From Enterococcus dispar ATCC 51266 (GTDB taxonomy: Bacteria > Bacillota > Bacilli > Lactobacillales > Enterococcaceae), in NCBI RefSeq assembly GCF_000406945.1, contig NZ_KE136354.1:2359245-2423244 (forward strand): 64,000 nt of DNA. The letters run 5' to 3'. Below the pieces are notes generated by a model, which saw nothing but the letters and a program-made list of their open reading frames with translations, did no database searches and had not been told where the DNA came from. Position numbers and translations under genes: made by a program. How positions within the stretch are numbered: the stretch's first letter is position 1; each line of letters opens with the position of its first letter. This document shows, piece after piece, positions 52,937-61,737 of the stretch.

Positions 52937-53965
52937 TTATTTATCAAAAAATAGTAATTGTTTTGGATCAAACGTAAATGTAACTGTCGCGCCTAAAGCA
53001 GGCGGGTTTTGTGCAGTTTGTACGAATAGTTTCGTTTGTTGCCAATCCAACTGCAAAATGCTATTGCCGCCATAATAACGTACTTCTGTGACAATTCCAG
53101 TTTCAAAAGATGGTAAGCTGCTTTCTTTGTGTTTTTCTTCACGAATATGGATATGCTCACTGCGGATTGCGGCTAGTTTGTCTTTCTCCTGTAAAAATTG
53201 TTGCTGTAAGTGTGGTGCCAATTTGGCAAAGGAGAACATATTAATCGTGGGCCGACCAATAAATTCGGCCACAAAGCGGTTCTTTGGTTTTTCATAAACT
53301 GCTTGGGGCGTACCGACTTGTTGAATCACGCCGTCTTTTAACACGATAATGCGATCAGCCAAAGACATGGCTTCTTCTTGGGAATGGGTGACAAATAGTG
53401 TTGTCGCGTGTAATTTTTTATGCGTGGCTAAAATTAAATCCCCCACTTGATCCCGCAATTTGGCATCTAAGTTGGATAAAGGTTCATCCATCAAAAATAA
53501 CTTGGGATCGCGGACGATTGCGCGGGCTAGTGAGACCCGTTGCCGTTGACCACCGGATAAATTTTTCGGTAAAACATTTAAGACTTCTGTTAAACCAAGT
53601 TCTTTTGTGACCCAATCCAATTTTTCCTGACGTTCTTTTTTAGCAGTTTTACGAATTTTCATCCCAAACGTAATATTTTGCGCCACTGTCATATGCGGAA
53701 ACAAAGCGTATTCTTGAAAAACAAGCGCCATATTCCGATCTTTCGGGGCATCTTTGGTAATATCTCGATCTGCCAGAATAATACTGCCTGTGGTTGGAGC
53801 TTCAAAGCCTGTCAAAATATTTAAAAGCGTTGACTTACCGCTGCCACTAGGACCAACGATTGCGATAAATTCGCCTTTTTCTACCGTTAAAGAAAAATCT
53901 TGTAGCGCATTTTTCTTTTTACCAGGATAGTGTTTGCTAATATCTTGTAAAGATAAATAACTCAT
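52937..53965 (-). CDS. ABC importer ATPase, MsmX/UgpC (MalK) type
   Basis: 342 residues. Walker A GPSGSGKST, Q-loop FQEYALFPHMTV, signature NLSGGQRQRVSLARAIV, Walker B LFLMDEPLSNLDAKLR, switch His in VTHSQEEAMSLADR. A C-terminal TOBE-type regulatory domain (IRSEHIHIREEKHKESS...VRYYGGNSILQLD) places it with the MalK/UgpC carbohydrate-importer ATPases. First gene of the operon. It could also serve the ATPase-less GH3-linked importer at 19.6-23.0 kb, as MsmX does for several importers in Bacillus. Confidence 0.9.
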   Translation of the reverse strand: MSYLSLQDISKHYPGKKKNALQDFSLTVEKGEFIAIVGPSGSGKSTLLNILTGFEAPTTGSIILADRDITKDAPKDRNMALVFQEYALFPHMTVAQNITFGMKIRKTAKKERQEKLDWVTKELGLTEVLNVLPKNLSGGQRQRVSLARAIVRDPKLFLMDEPLSNLDAKLRDQVGDLILATHKKLHATTLFVTHSQEEAMSLADRIIVLKDGVIQQVGTPQAVYEKPKNRFVAEFIGRPTINMFSFAKLAPHLQQQFLQEKDKLAAIRSEHIHIREEKHKESSLPSFETGIVTEVRYYGGNSILQLDWQQTKLFVQTAQNPPALGATVTFTFDPKQLLFFDK

Positions 53966-54192
53966 TTGCTAACCTCCAGCGTACTTAAATTCGCCTCACC
54001 AAGCTTACACTTTTTTTGTTTTCTCGTCAAAACCATTTGTTATAAAATTCGATAAAATAGGGTAATCAAACTCACCGGTTACGTAAAAAATTCTGGCGAC
54101 CAATTGGCCACTTTTTTCTGGTGGTTTTCCATGTTAAGATGAATAGACAAAAAATACTGGAAAAGAACTTGGCAGTGAGAAGAGGATAATAC

Positions 54193-55938
54193 GTGGATGT
54201 TTTAACCCAATTATTAAAAGAAAAGTTTGGTTACGAAAGCTTTCGTCCGGGTCAATTAGAATTGATTCAAAAAGTGTTGCGTAATGAAAATGTTTTAGGC
54301 ATTATGCCAACCGGTGGCGGGAAGTCGATTTGTTATCAATTGCCGGCATTATTATTAGATGGCTTAACCTTAGTGGTCTCGCCTTTGATTTCTTTAATGA
54401 AAGATCAAGTGGATGCGTTAAATGAAATGGGTATTGCAGCTACTTTTGTTAATAGTAGTTTATCTCAAGCTGAAGTAAGTATACGCTTAAAAGATGCAGC
54501 CTTTGGCAAATATAAATTAGTTTATGTTGCGCCGGAACGTTTTGAAATGTTTTCGTTTAAGCAACTTTTACAGCAAGAAAAAATTAGTTTAATTGCTGTG
54601 GATGAAGCCCATTGTATCTCGCAATGGGGGCATGATTTTCGCCCGAGTTATTTGCAATTGGCCCAAGAAATCAAAGCGTTGCCCCAACGTCCGGCTGTGA
54701 TTGCCTTAACTGCGACAGCAACGCCCCAAGTCGCCAAAGATATTGAAAGCAGTTTGGAAATTCCGGCGAATAATAAAGTCCAAACCGGTTTTGCGCGGGA
54801 AAATTTGGCTTTTCAAGTAGTAAAGGACGCTAAAGACAGCTATTTATTGGAATATTTGCGGGTCAATGATCAACAAGCGGGTATTATTTATGCCAGTACC
54901 AGAAAAGAAGTTGAGCGCTTATACCACCTTTTAAAAAGTAAAAAAATTGAAGTCGGTTATTATCATGGCGGTTTAACCGAAGCGCAACGCTCAGCAGCGC
55001 AAGAAGCTTTTTTATTTGATGAAATTAAAGTAATGGTAGCAACGAATGCTTTTGGGATGGGGATTAATAAAAGTAACGTCCGCTTTGTCATCCATGCGCA
55101 AACACCAGGCAATATTGAATCCTACTATCAAGAAGCCGGCAGAGCGGGGCGCGATGGACTGCCGAGTGAAGCCATCTTGATGTACGCACCGCAAGATTTG
55201 CAAGTACAGCAGTTTTTTATTGATAATTCTGAGATGGAAATCGACTACAAGCAAAAAGAATATTTGAAGTTACGAGAAATGAGCCAGTATGCTCATACAG
55301 AAATGTGTTTGCAACGCTACATTCTGCGCTATTTTGGGGAAGACGGCCCAGATTGTGGGCGTTGTAGTAACTGCTTAGATGAAAGAGAAGTTGAAGAGAT
55401 TACATTAGATGCCCAAAAAGTGTTATCTTGTGTCAAACGTATGGGTGAACGTTTTGGTAAAGCACTTATTAGTAAAGTTTTAACGGGTTCAAAAGATCAA
55501 AAAATTAGCCAATGGCATTTTGAAAAGCTATCAACTTACGGCTTAATGAAAGACTGGAGTCAAAAAGATGTTAGTCAGTTAATTGATTTTTTGACAGCAG
55601 CAGGTTATTTAACCCCCACAGAAGGACAATTTCCTTTATTGAAAATTTCCAATAGTGGCAAAAAAGTCTTACTGGGACAACAAAAAGTGATGCGTAAAGC
55701 TCAAGTCGTGAAAAAATTGGCACCGGATAATGAATTGTTTGAAAAACTGCGCCAGTTGCGCTTGGAATTGGCTTCCAAACAAAATTTACCACCGTATGTC
55801 ATTTTTTCTGATAAAACGTTGTATGAACTAGCTGAGATTCAGCCACAAACCACCTTAGAAATGTTGCAAATTAAAGGGGTAGGGGAAAATAAATTGAAAA
55901 AATACGGCGCAGCATTTTTAGAACTCCTACAAAAATAG
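54193..55938 (+). CDS. recQ: ATP-dependent DNA helicase RecQ
   Basis: 581 residues, GTG start with GAAGAGGATAA upstream. Helicase motifs: MPTGGGKSICYQLPAL (Walker A), VVSPLISLMKDQ, VDEAHCISQWGHDFRPSYL (DEAH and the aromatic loop), TATATP, GMGINKSNVRFVIH, QEAGRAGRDG. A zinc-binding RQC region (CLQRYILRYF..CGRCSNC) and a C-terminal HRDC domain (LRQLRLELASKQNLPPYVIF) complete the standard RecQ. Acts in recombination and replication-fork repair. Monocistronic with its own terminator. Confidence 0.95.
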   Translation: MDVLTQLLKEKFGYESFRPGQLELIQKVLRNENVLGIMPTGGGKSICYQLPALLLDGLTLVVSPLISLMKDQVDALNEMGIAATFVNSSLSQAEVSIRLKDAAFGKYKLVYVAPERFEMFSFKQLLQQEKISLIAVDEAHCISQWGHDFRPSYLQLAQEIKALPQRPAVIALTATATPQVAKDIESSLEIPANNKVQTGFARENLAFQVVKDAKDSYLLEYLRVNDQQAGIIYASTRKEVERLYHLLKSKKIEVGYYHGGLTEAQRSAAQEAFLFDEIKVMVATNAFGMGINKSNVRFVIHAQTPGNIESYYQEAGRAGRDGLPSEAILMYAPQDLQVQQFFIDNSEMEIDYKQKEYLKLREMSQYAHTEMCLQRYILRYFGEDGPDCGRCSNCLDEREVEEITLDAQKVLSCVKRMGERFGKALISKVLTGSKDQKISQWHFEKLSTYGLMKDWSQKDVSQLIDFLTAAGYLTPTEGQFPLLKISNSGKKVLLGQQKVMRKAQVVKKLAPDNELFEKLRQLRLELASKQNLPPYVIFSDKTLYELAEIQPQTTLEMLQIKGVGENKLKKYGAAFLELLQK

Positions 55939-55985
55939 CTTTTTACTTTTATTGTTTCAATTTTTCATATTGAATAAAGCCTTAT

Positions 55986-56032
55986 GCTCCGGCGGAAACT
56001 TTTTGAAAATAAAGTTTCTGCCGGAGCTTTTT
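55986..56032 (+). terminator. Terminator of recQ
   Basis: GCTCCGGC.GAAACTTT / AAAGTTTC.GCCGGAGC, 16 pairs with one mismatch, followed by T5. Confidence 0.75.
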
Positions 56033-56120
56033 GTTGAGATGAGAGTAGATGATTTTCCCAAGAATTGACCGCATTTGTTCCACTGTTCTTTATAACTGGC
56101 GTAACGCCGGAACTCTTTTC

Positions 56121-56215
56121 GGCACTAAACCAAAATTATAAGAAATTTAAGGGGAAATTTAGCAAGATTTCGTCTTATTGTTTGAGAGCCAAGCAAGTTC
56201 ATTCCGCTTTTTTGT
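56121..56215. repeat. Dispersed intergenic repeat, copy 4
   Basis: ATAAGAAATTTAAGGGGAAA, TTTAGCAAGATTTCGTCTTA and TTGTTTGAGAGCCAAGCAAG then TTCATTCCGCTTTTTTG. The introductory block (AGTAGATGATTTTCCCAAG) is at about 56,045. Together they fill most of the recQ-helD gap. Confidence 0.55.
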
Positions 56216-56330
56216 TTTCGCTTTCTTTTCTTTTAAAATGGGAGTATAAAGATTGCAGTGAAATGAATAGGGGTGTAGAATAGCTTTCCGCTAATAAAAG
56301 CGGCGCAAATGCGAATTTAGGAGTGGTGTT

Positions 56331-58484
56331 ATGGTCAACACACGAGCAGAAGAACAATATTTGCAAAAAGTTTATCACGCATTAAAAAAAGCAGAAGGAC
56401 AATTGACTGAAACTTTAGCTAAAGGACAGAGTACTGGTATTTTAGCTCTGCAGGAAATGGCAGGAGATGTCCGGCTGAATTTTGATAACTTCGCTGATAA
56501 TTTAGACACGTTTGCTCAGTTGGAAATGAAAAACCGTGAAATTGATCAACTGAATTTAAAACAAGAAACAGCTGCCAACAAGCTGGCACAAGTTAAGCGC
56601 TTATTACCGCAAGCTTATTTTGGCAAAGTAGTGGTGGATTATTTTGACCAAGAGGAAAAGCAGTCTTTTTATATCGGCGTCAATGGCTTTAATGAAGAAA
56701 ATGAAAATCTGGTTTACGATTGGCGTTCACCGGTGGCTGAGTTGTTTTATAATAACGTTTTGGGAGCATCTGCTTACTGGGCAAATGGCAATGAGATTCC
56801 CGTTGCCATTGATTTAAGGCGGCAATTTGTGATTTCTTATGATCAGTTGAAACATTACTTTGATACCAATGTTGCCATTGAAGATGATGTATTATTAGCA
56901 GCACTAGAAAACAGTGCCAGTAAACAGATGCAGGCAATTACTGCGACTATTCAAAAAGAACAAAATGTGATTATTCGTGATTTAACCCATGAGATTATTT
57001 TGGTCAATGGGGTAGCCGGCAGTGGTAAAACTTCGACAATTATGCAGCGCATAGCGTATTTATTGTATTCATTACGCCAAGAAATTAGTGTGGATGACGT
57101 GTTGATTTTAGCGCCCAATGACAAATTTATTCAATATCTTGCCCATGTTTTGCCTTCATTAGGGGAAAAAAATCCCCGCAATTTAACGTGGCGTAAACTT
57201 TTGGCATGGCAATTAGATCAACCGCTAGAAAGTGAAACGGATTATTTTATCCGTATTACAAAAAGTGAAGTCGATGCGCGGACGTCTGTTTTGCGCAGTC
57301 GCAAATTTGCCGAATTTGTGTATAACGCTAGTAATATCTTACAAAATAGAAATTATTTTCAAGCAATTTCATTAAAGGAAAAAGTAATTATTAAAGCTGA
57401 GACAATCGCTGAAATGTATGCTACCACCCCCAAAGAAGCTACTTTTGGTCAAAGAATTCAAAGTGTAGCGGCAAAACTTCGTAGTTATTGGCAGCGTCGT
57501 TTATTAAAACAAGCCCAAGGTAAAGCTTGGCAAGATCGGGTTTTGGCTTTATCCGAAACGCAACAGCAAAAATATTTTGGGCATTTATTACAAGATGAGT
57601 CACCTAAAGCATTGAAAAAATACGCTTTACGCTTATTGCAGCAAAAATATCACGAGATTGAAGTTGCGATTACGAACTTTACTTGGCTACAACCAGCGCA
57701 AATGTTAGCAGATTTATATTTGGCTTATACTGGTGACACGTATCACGCTGGTAAAGTGTTAACAGTTGATGAAGCGACGATTGCGTTATTAATCCAACAC
57801 CGCTTTATTAGAGCGAGTCCCTTAGCCGAGATGAAATACATTTTAGTAGATGAAGTTCAAGACTACACGCCGGCGCAAATCTTTTTATTAAACCAATTAT
57901 TTACGAAAGCTCGGTTTACTTTAGTGGGGGATTACAATCAAGCAATCTTTAATTCTCAGACGGATTTTGTAACCATTGCGGCTATTTTTAAAGCGGCTAA
58001 AAGAGATGTTACAGTTTATGATTTACTAAATAGCTACCGTTCCAGTGGCGCTATTACAGCGGCGTTTCAACAGCTTACGGCCCAAACTGATTTTACAATT
58101 GTACCAGTTCGCCCTAAAGGCAAAGCAGTAGCGGTAAAAAAATTGGCTAGTTTGGATGATTTGGCTTACCTTCTGGCAGATGGCAAATCAGTAACTGTGA
58201 TTACCAAAACGCAAGCAGAAGCTGATTATTTAACACAATGGTGGCACAATCAGCCCGTAATTTTAGCCGATAAAAATATTCCTAAAGAAAATGTAACGAT
58301 TTTGCCAATCAGTTTAGCAAAAGGGTTAGAATTTGATCGTGTGATTTTATACAACGTTACGAAAGAAAATTATACGAATCAACAAGATCGTAAAATGTTA
58401 TATACTGCTATTTCTCGCGGGATGCAGGAACTTACGATTACTTATTTTTCTGAATTAACCCCGTTCCTACAGTTTTTAGCTTAA
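56331..58484 (+). CDS. helD: HelD-type superfamily 1 helicase (RNA polymerase recycling factor)
   Basis: 717 residues with AGGAGTGG before ATG. An N-terminal charged coiled-coil-like region (EEQYLQKVYHALKKAEGQLT) and a segment YIGVNGFNEENENLVYDWRS, typical of HelD, precede Walker A LVNGVAGSGKTSTIMQRIAY and motif II ILVDEVQDYTPAQ. The C-terminal motif ends YTAISRGMQELTI. This matches the Gram-positive HelD/helicase IV family, which frees stalled RNA polymerase from DNA. UvrD/PcrA is excluded by length and the N-terminus. Confidence 0.85.
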   Translation: MVNTRAEEQYLQKVYHALKKAEGQLTETLAKGQSTGILALQEMAGDVRLNFDNFADNLDTFAQLEMKNREIDQLNLKQETAANKLAQVKRLLPQAYFGKVVVDYFDQEEKQSFYIGVNGFNEENENLVYDWRSPVAELFYNNVLGASAYWANGNEIPVAIDLRRQFVISYDQLKHYFDTNVAIEDDVLLAALENSASKQMQAITATIQKEQNVIIRDLTHEIILVNGVAGSGKTSTIMQRIAYLLYSLRQEISVDDVLILAPNDKFIQYLAHVLPSLGEKNPRNLTWRKLLAWQLDQPLESETDYFIRITKSEVDARTSVLRSRKFAEFVYNASNILQNRNYFQAISLKEKVIIKAETIAEMYATTPKEATFGQRIQSVAAKLRSYWQRRLLKQAQGKAWQDRVLALSETQQQKYFGHLLQDESPKALKKYALRLLQQKYHEIEVAITNFTWLQPAQMLADLYLAYTGDTYHAGKVLTVDEATIALLIQHRFIRASPLAEMKYILVDEVQDYTPAQIFLLNQLFTKARFTLVGDYNQAIFNSQTDFVTIAAIFKAAKRDVTVYDLLNSYRSSGAITAAFQQLTAQTDFTIVPVRPKGKAVAVKKLASLDDLAYLLADGKSVTVITKTQAEADYLTQWWHNQPVILADKNIPKENVTILPISLAKGLEFDRVILYNVTKENYTNQQDRKMLYTAISRGMQELTITYFSELTPFLQFLA

Positions 58485-58540
58485 GAAAGTGTAATAAACG
58501 TGTTTTTCCTCGTGAAAGTCATCTACTCCTTTACTTAAAA

Positions 58541-58590
58541 AATAATCCGCTGACAACTACACTATAATGTGCTTTGTCAGCGGATTATTT
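58541..58590. terminator. Bidirectional terminator between helD and ohr
   Basis: AATAATCCGCTGACAA / TTGTCAGCGGATTATT, 16 perfect pairs with a 17-base loop; T-rich on the plus side, AAAAAAT reading as T-rich on the minus side. It serves the convergent helD and ohr genes. Confidence 0.75.
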
Positions 58591-58631
58591 ATTTTTATGT
58601 TTAGAAGTGAAACGATGCCAAAGTGGTTGCT

Positions 58632-59042
58632 TTAATCTTCGGCAGCAAATTTTACATCGACATTTCCTTTGATAGCTTTTGTATACGGACAGATATTTTC
58701 GGTTTCTGTCATATATTTTACGGTATCTTCTTTACTTAAGCCTTCAATTTTGCCAATTAAAACAACTTCTAAATGTAGTGTTGTAAAATCTGGTAAATCC
58801 CCAAGTAAGCTGACTTCAGCCCGAATTTCTCTTTTTTTATCCCCTAAGCCGTCTCGTTCTAATGGAAATTGCATAGCACCATTAAAACAAGCGGTAAGCC
58901 CCGCGGCAAATAATTCTTCTGGATTGGTGTAGCCTTCTTTTTTTACGCCAGTTGTTAAGACATCTAAAGAACCTGTGACAGACTTACTTTCTCCTTCGCG
59001 ACCACCGGTATTAATCACTGTTGAAGTTGACATTTTTTTCAT
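58632..59042 (-). CDS. ohr: Organic hydroperoxide resistance protein (Ohr/OsmC family)
   Basis: 136 residues with GGAAGGAAAAC before ATG. NTGGREGESKSVTGSLDVLT and the two reactive cysteines, one in AAGLTACFNGAMQF and one in TENICPYTKAIKGN, are the Ohr signature. Thiol-based reduction of organic hydroperoxides in the cytoplasm. Transcribed away from a MarR-family gene 175 bases off, an arrangement like ohr-ohrR. Confidence 0.88.
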   Translation of the reverse strand: MKKMSTSTVINTGGREGESKSVTGSLDVLTTGVKKEGYTNPEELFAAGLTACFNGAMQFPLERDGLGDKKREIRAEVSLLGDLPDFTTLHLEVVLIGKIEGLSKEDTVKYMTETENICPYTKAIKGNVDVKFAAED

Positions 59043-59228
59043 CTGTTTTCCTTCCTTTCAAAAACAACGCTTCAAACTACGTACAACATAAAGACTTTTA
59101 TTACCTTTAAATTAACCGTATCATGATTCAAAACAAAAACAAAATGAAGTGCTTACGCTTAATTGTTGCATATACAATAAAAATGTTTTAAGATACAAAT
59201 TACCAATAACTTTTAAATGAGGAAAAAT

Positions 59229-59693
59229 ATGACTGATATTTTACGTGATTTAGGCAAAATTGCCCGTGCATTAGATTCGATTGCCAATATTGAATTTAAA
59301 GAATTTTCTTTAACCCGGGGGCAGTATCTTTATCTGGTTCGCATTTATGAAAATCCCGGCATCATCCAAGAAAAATTAGCAGAGTTGATTAAAGTCGATC
59401 GCACTACCGCTGCCCGCGCTATTGCCAAGTTAGAAAAAAATGGTCTGATTGAAAAACAGCCACAAGCAGACAATAAAAAGAATAAATCACTTTTTGTCAC
59501 CAACAAAGGGGCTAAAATTGCCCCAATCATTCAAGCTGAAAACCAATATTCCAATAAGGTTGCTTTAAAAGATTTTAGTGAACCGGAAATGCAACAATTA
59601 GCAGCTTATTTAGCACGAGTGGAAAAAAATGTTGCGAAAGATTGGGATTTGGTGAAGAAAGGAGAAAGACGACTTTATGGTAGTGAAGATTGA
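59229..59693 (+). CDS. MarR-family regulator
   Basis: 154 residues from the ATG at 59,229 (GAGGAA upstream), or 158 from 59,217. The winged helix spans about 40-105: GIIQEKLAELIKVDRTTAAR, AIAKLEKNGLIEKQPQADNK. There is no cysteine in the protein, so it cannot be a Cys-sensing OhrR despite facing ohr. It overlaps the GNAT gene by 17 bases and leads a three-gene run with the B3/4 gene. Probably regulates this operon and perhaps ohr. Confidence 0.82.
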   Translation: MTDILRDLGKIARALDSIANIEFKEFSLTRGQYLYLVRIYENPGIIQEKLAELIKVDRTTAARAIAKLEKNGLIEKQPQADNKKNKSLFVTNKGAKIAPIIQAENQYSNKVALKDFSEPEMQQLAAYLARVEKNVAKDWDLVKKGERRLYGSED

Positions 59694-60222
59694 AGGTGTA
59701 AAACAAACAGAAGTTGAAAAGCTAAAGGCAATTAGTGAAACCACTTTTGCCGAAACTTTTGCTAAAGACAATACACCAGAAGATCTGGCAGCTTTTTTAG
59801 AGCAAAATTACAACTATTCCCAATTGGAAAAAGAACTCGCCAATAAAAATTCTTTTTTCTATTTTATTTACCAACAAAATGAGTTGGCTGGCTACTTAAA
59901 ATTAAATATAAATGAAGCGCAAAGTGAAGATGGGACAAAAGAAGCATTAGAAATTGAACGAATTTACATTTTAAACGCCTTTAAGGGTCAAGGCTTAGGG
60001 AAACAATTTATTACTTTTGCGGAAAAAACAGCAAGAGAAAAAAATAAAAGTGAGATTTGGTTAGGCGTGTGGGAACACAATCCATCTGCCATTGCTTTTT
60101 ATAAAAAAATGGACTTTGTTAAAACGGGGCAACATATTTTTACTATTGGCTGTGATGATCAAACAGATTGGATAATGACAAAAATATTAAACGACAAGAA
60201 CAGCGGAGGTCTTTTGAAATGA
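59677..60222 (+). CDS. GNAT-family N-acetyltransferase
   Basis: 181 residues with AAAGGAG before ATG. Acetyl-CoA-binding block IERIYILNAFKGQGLGKQFI and the following EIWLGVWEHNPSAIAFYKKM and 'F.kTGQHIFTIG' match PaiA/diamine-type GNAT enzymes. Substrate unknown. Tightly coupled to the MarR gene upstream and the B3/4 gene downstream (four-base overlap), so all three are one operon. Confidence 0.85.
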   Translation: MVVKIEGVKQTEVEKLKAISETTFAETFAKDNTPEDLAAFLEQNYNYSQLEKELANKNSFFYFIYQQNELAGYLKLNINEAQSEDGTKEALEIERIYILNAFKGQGLGKQFITFAEKTAREKNKSEIWLGVWEHNPSAIAFYKKMDFVKTGQHIFTIGCDDQTDWIMTKILNDKNSGGLLK

Positions 60223-60929
60223 AAAAAATAAAAGTAGATGAAAATTTTTGGGAACTTTTTCCCAATGCAGAACTATTTGTTGTCACAGCTACTGGACTTA
60301 ATAATCATGTCAATGAAGCAGAAGATGCGTATTTTGCCGATTTATTAGCCCAAGGTAAAAAAGAAGCTCAAAAATTTTTAACAGCAGAAACTTTTAGTCA
60401 AAACGATGTTATTCAGGAATGGCGTCAAGCTTTTAGCCAATTTAAAACAAAAAAAGGAGCGCGTTCTTCGATTGAAGCGTTATTAAAAAGAGCCAGCCAA
60501 GATCGCACCTTTAATCCTATTAATCCGCTTGTGGATATTTACAACAGTATTTCGTTAAAATACGCGGTTCCTTGTGGCGGTGAAGATATCCAGGCGCTCG
60601 CAGGTGACCTCCATTTAGGCAAAGCCAAAGGGGGCGAAAGTTTTAAGCCGTTAGGAGCGGATGAAGATGCGCCAGCTTTACCCGACGAAATCATTTATTA
60701 TGATGAAAAAGGAGCAGTATGTCGTTGTTTTAACTGGCGTGAAGCCCAACGCACCATGTTACAAGAGCAGACAACAGATGCCATTTTAGTAATTGAAGCC
60801 ATTAATGAAGTGCAGGCACAAAGAGCGCAGGCGGCAACGGCGGAACTACAACAATTAATAGAAACCTATTTTGAAGTTAAAACGAGGAGTGCAACTTTAA
60901 CCAAAGCAACCCCTGAGCAGGAATTCTAA
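60219..60929 (+). CDS. B3/4 (PheT-like) domain protein
   Basis: 236 residues from ATG at 60,219, with GCGGAGG upstream. VVTATGLNNHVNEAEDAYFA early, then RSSIEALLKRASQDRTFNPI, NPLVDIYNSISLKYAVPCGG and a TTDAILVIEAIN end. This is the stand-alone form of the B3/B4 domain of phenylalanyl-tRNA synthetase beta chain, the region linked to tRNA editing. Such proteins may clear mischarged tRNA; unproven here. Operon with MarR and GNAT genes, ends in a terminator. Confidence 0.82.
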   Translation: MKKIKVDENFWELFPNAELFVVTATGLNNHVNEAEDAYFADLLAQGKKEAQKFLTAETFSQNDVIQEWRQAFSQFKTKKGARSSIEALLKRASQDRTFNPINPLVDIYNSISLKYAVPCGGEDIQALAGDLHLGKAKGGESFKPLGADEDAPALPDEIIYYDEKGAVCRCFNWREAQRTMLQEQTTDAILVIEAINEVQAQRAQAATAELQQLIETYFEVKTRSATLTKATPEQEF

Positions 60930-60932
60930 TCC

Positions 60933-61000
60933 CTAAAGCGCCAAGAAAATCTTTCTTTTCTTACCGAAAAAGAAAGCGGACTTTCTTAGCGCTTTTTTTT
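60933..61000 (+). terminator. Terminator of the MarR-GNAT-B3/4 operon
   Basis: AAAGCGCCAAGAAA pairs with TTTCTTAGCGCTTT around an inner loop that contains a second small stem, then an eight-T run. Confidence 0.65.
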
Positions 61001-61081
61001 GACGACACAGATAAAACGAATATCATCAGGCAATAATACGAAAAATTTTAATAAAAAGTGATAAAAATTATCGAAAAGTGT

Positions 61082-61110
61082 TTGACTTTTCTGACAATTC
61101 AGCATAGTAT
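61082..61110 (+). promoter_or_regulatory. Promoter of the histidine operon
   Basis: TTGACT, 17 bases, TAGTAT; start expected near 61,117, at the head of the T-box leader. Confidence 0.7.
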
Positions 61111-61116
61111 ATAACA

Positions 61117-61467
61117 CAACCAATTTTATATTTTTGACGCTGAAAAGAAGAGTAGTAGAAAAAAACTGCAAAGAGAGCCTTTGGGTGGTGTAAAAAGGTC
61201 AGTTGTTTTTTATGAAACACATCTTGGAGTTGCATTTTTGAATAAAGTAAAAAATGCCGGGTTAGCCCGTTATCGCTGCGGTCATTGTTGGATGGCTAGA
61301 CAAAAAGGCTGACAGCCAGAGGAGAAATAAACAATAAACTTGTGAAATAATCAACAAGCCCACCTCTTTTGTTAGCTTGATCGCATAAGGTCTATTATTG
61401 CATAGATAAATTGAGGTGGAACCACGCGTGTTAGCGTCCTCTGACTTTGTCAGAGGGCGCTTTTTTT
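61117..61467 (+). promoter_or_regulatory. T-box riboswitch, histidine-specific
   Basis: The leader contains an AG-box region (AAAGAGAGCC near 61,172), the GGGTGGTG loop, and a specifier-loop sequence GAAACACATC. Its CAC (61,218-61,220) is a histidine codon. The T-box proper AATTGAGGTGGAACCACGCG is at 61,409-61,428, and a strong terminator GCGTCCTCTGAC / GTCAGAGGGCGC plus T7 ends the leader (61,434-61,467). Uncharged tRNA-His should favour antitermination and expression of hisZG-hisD downstream. The specifier choice is inferred from position and agrees with the genes. Confidence 0.85.
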
Positions 61468-61552
61468 ATAAGTAAGGGATTGTGTACTTTTCACAAGGAA
61501 TAAAGCGAATCTACCAAAGCTTTTGGAATTTAGCTGTATGAACGAACTTTCT

Positions 61553-61634
61553 ATGGTAATAAGCTGAAATGGCAAGAAATTTATCCAGCTTTCGTTTTAT
61601 TGTCCCCACGCTGAAATAGTTCAAGCCACTTTTC
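61553..61634. repeat. Dispersed intergenic repeat, copy 5 (degenerate)
   Basis: GGTAATAAGCTGAAATGGCA, AGAAATTTATCCAGC, TTTCGTTTTATTG and a CACTTTTCTTTTA end, preceded by AAGGGATTGTGTACTTTTC at 61,475. It lies between the T-box terminator and the first his gene, so it is inside the transcribed leader. Confidence 0.45.
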
Positions 61635-61737
61635 TTTTAAATAGAGTTGTTACGTACATTTGTTAGAGGCCTAAGTTGGCGTACTGCAGTGAAGTTTCGC
61701 CATTTTGTAGTTATCGGGTAATGTCAGGGGAGGGGAA

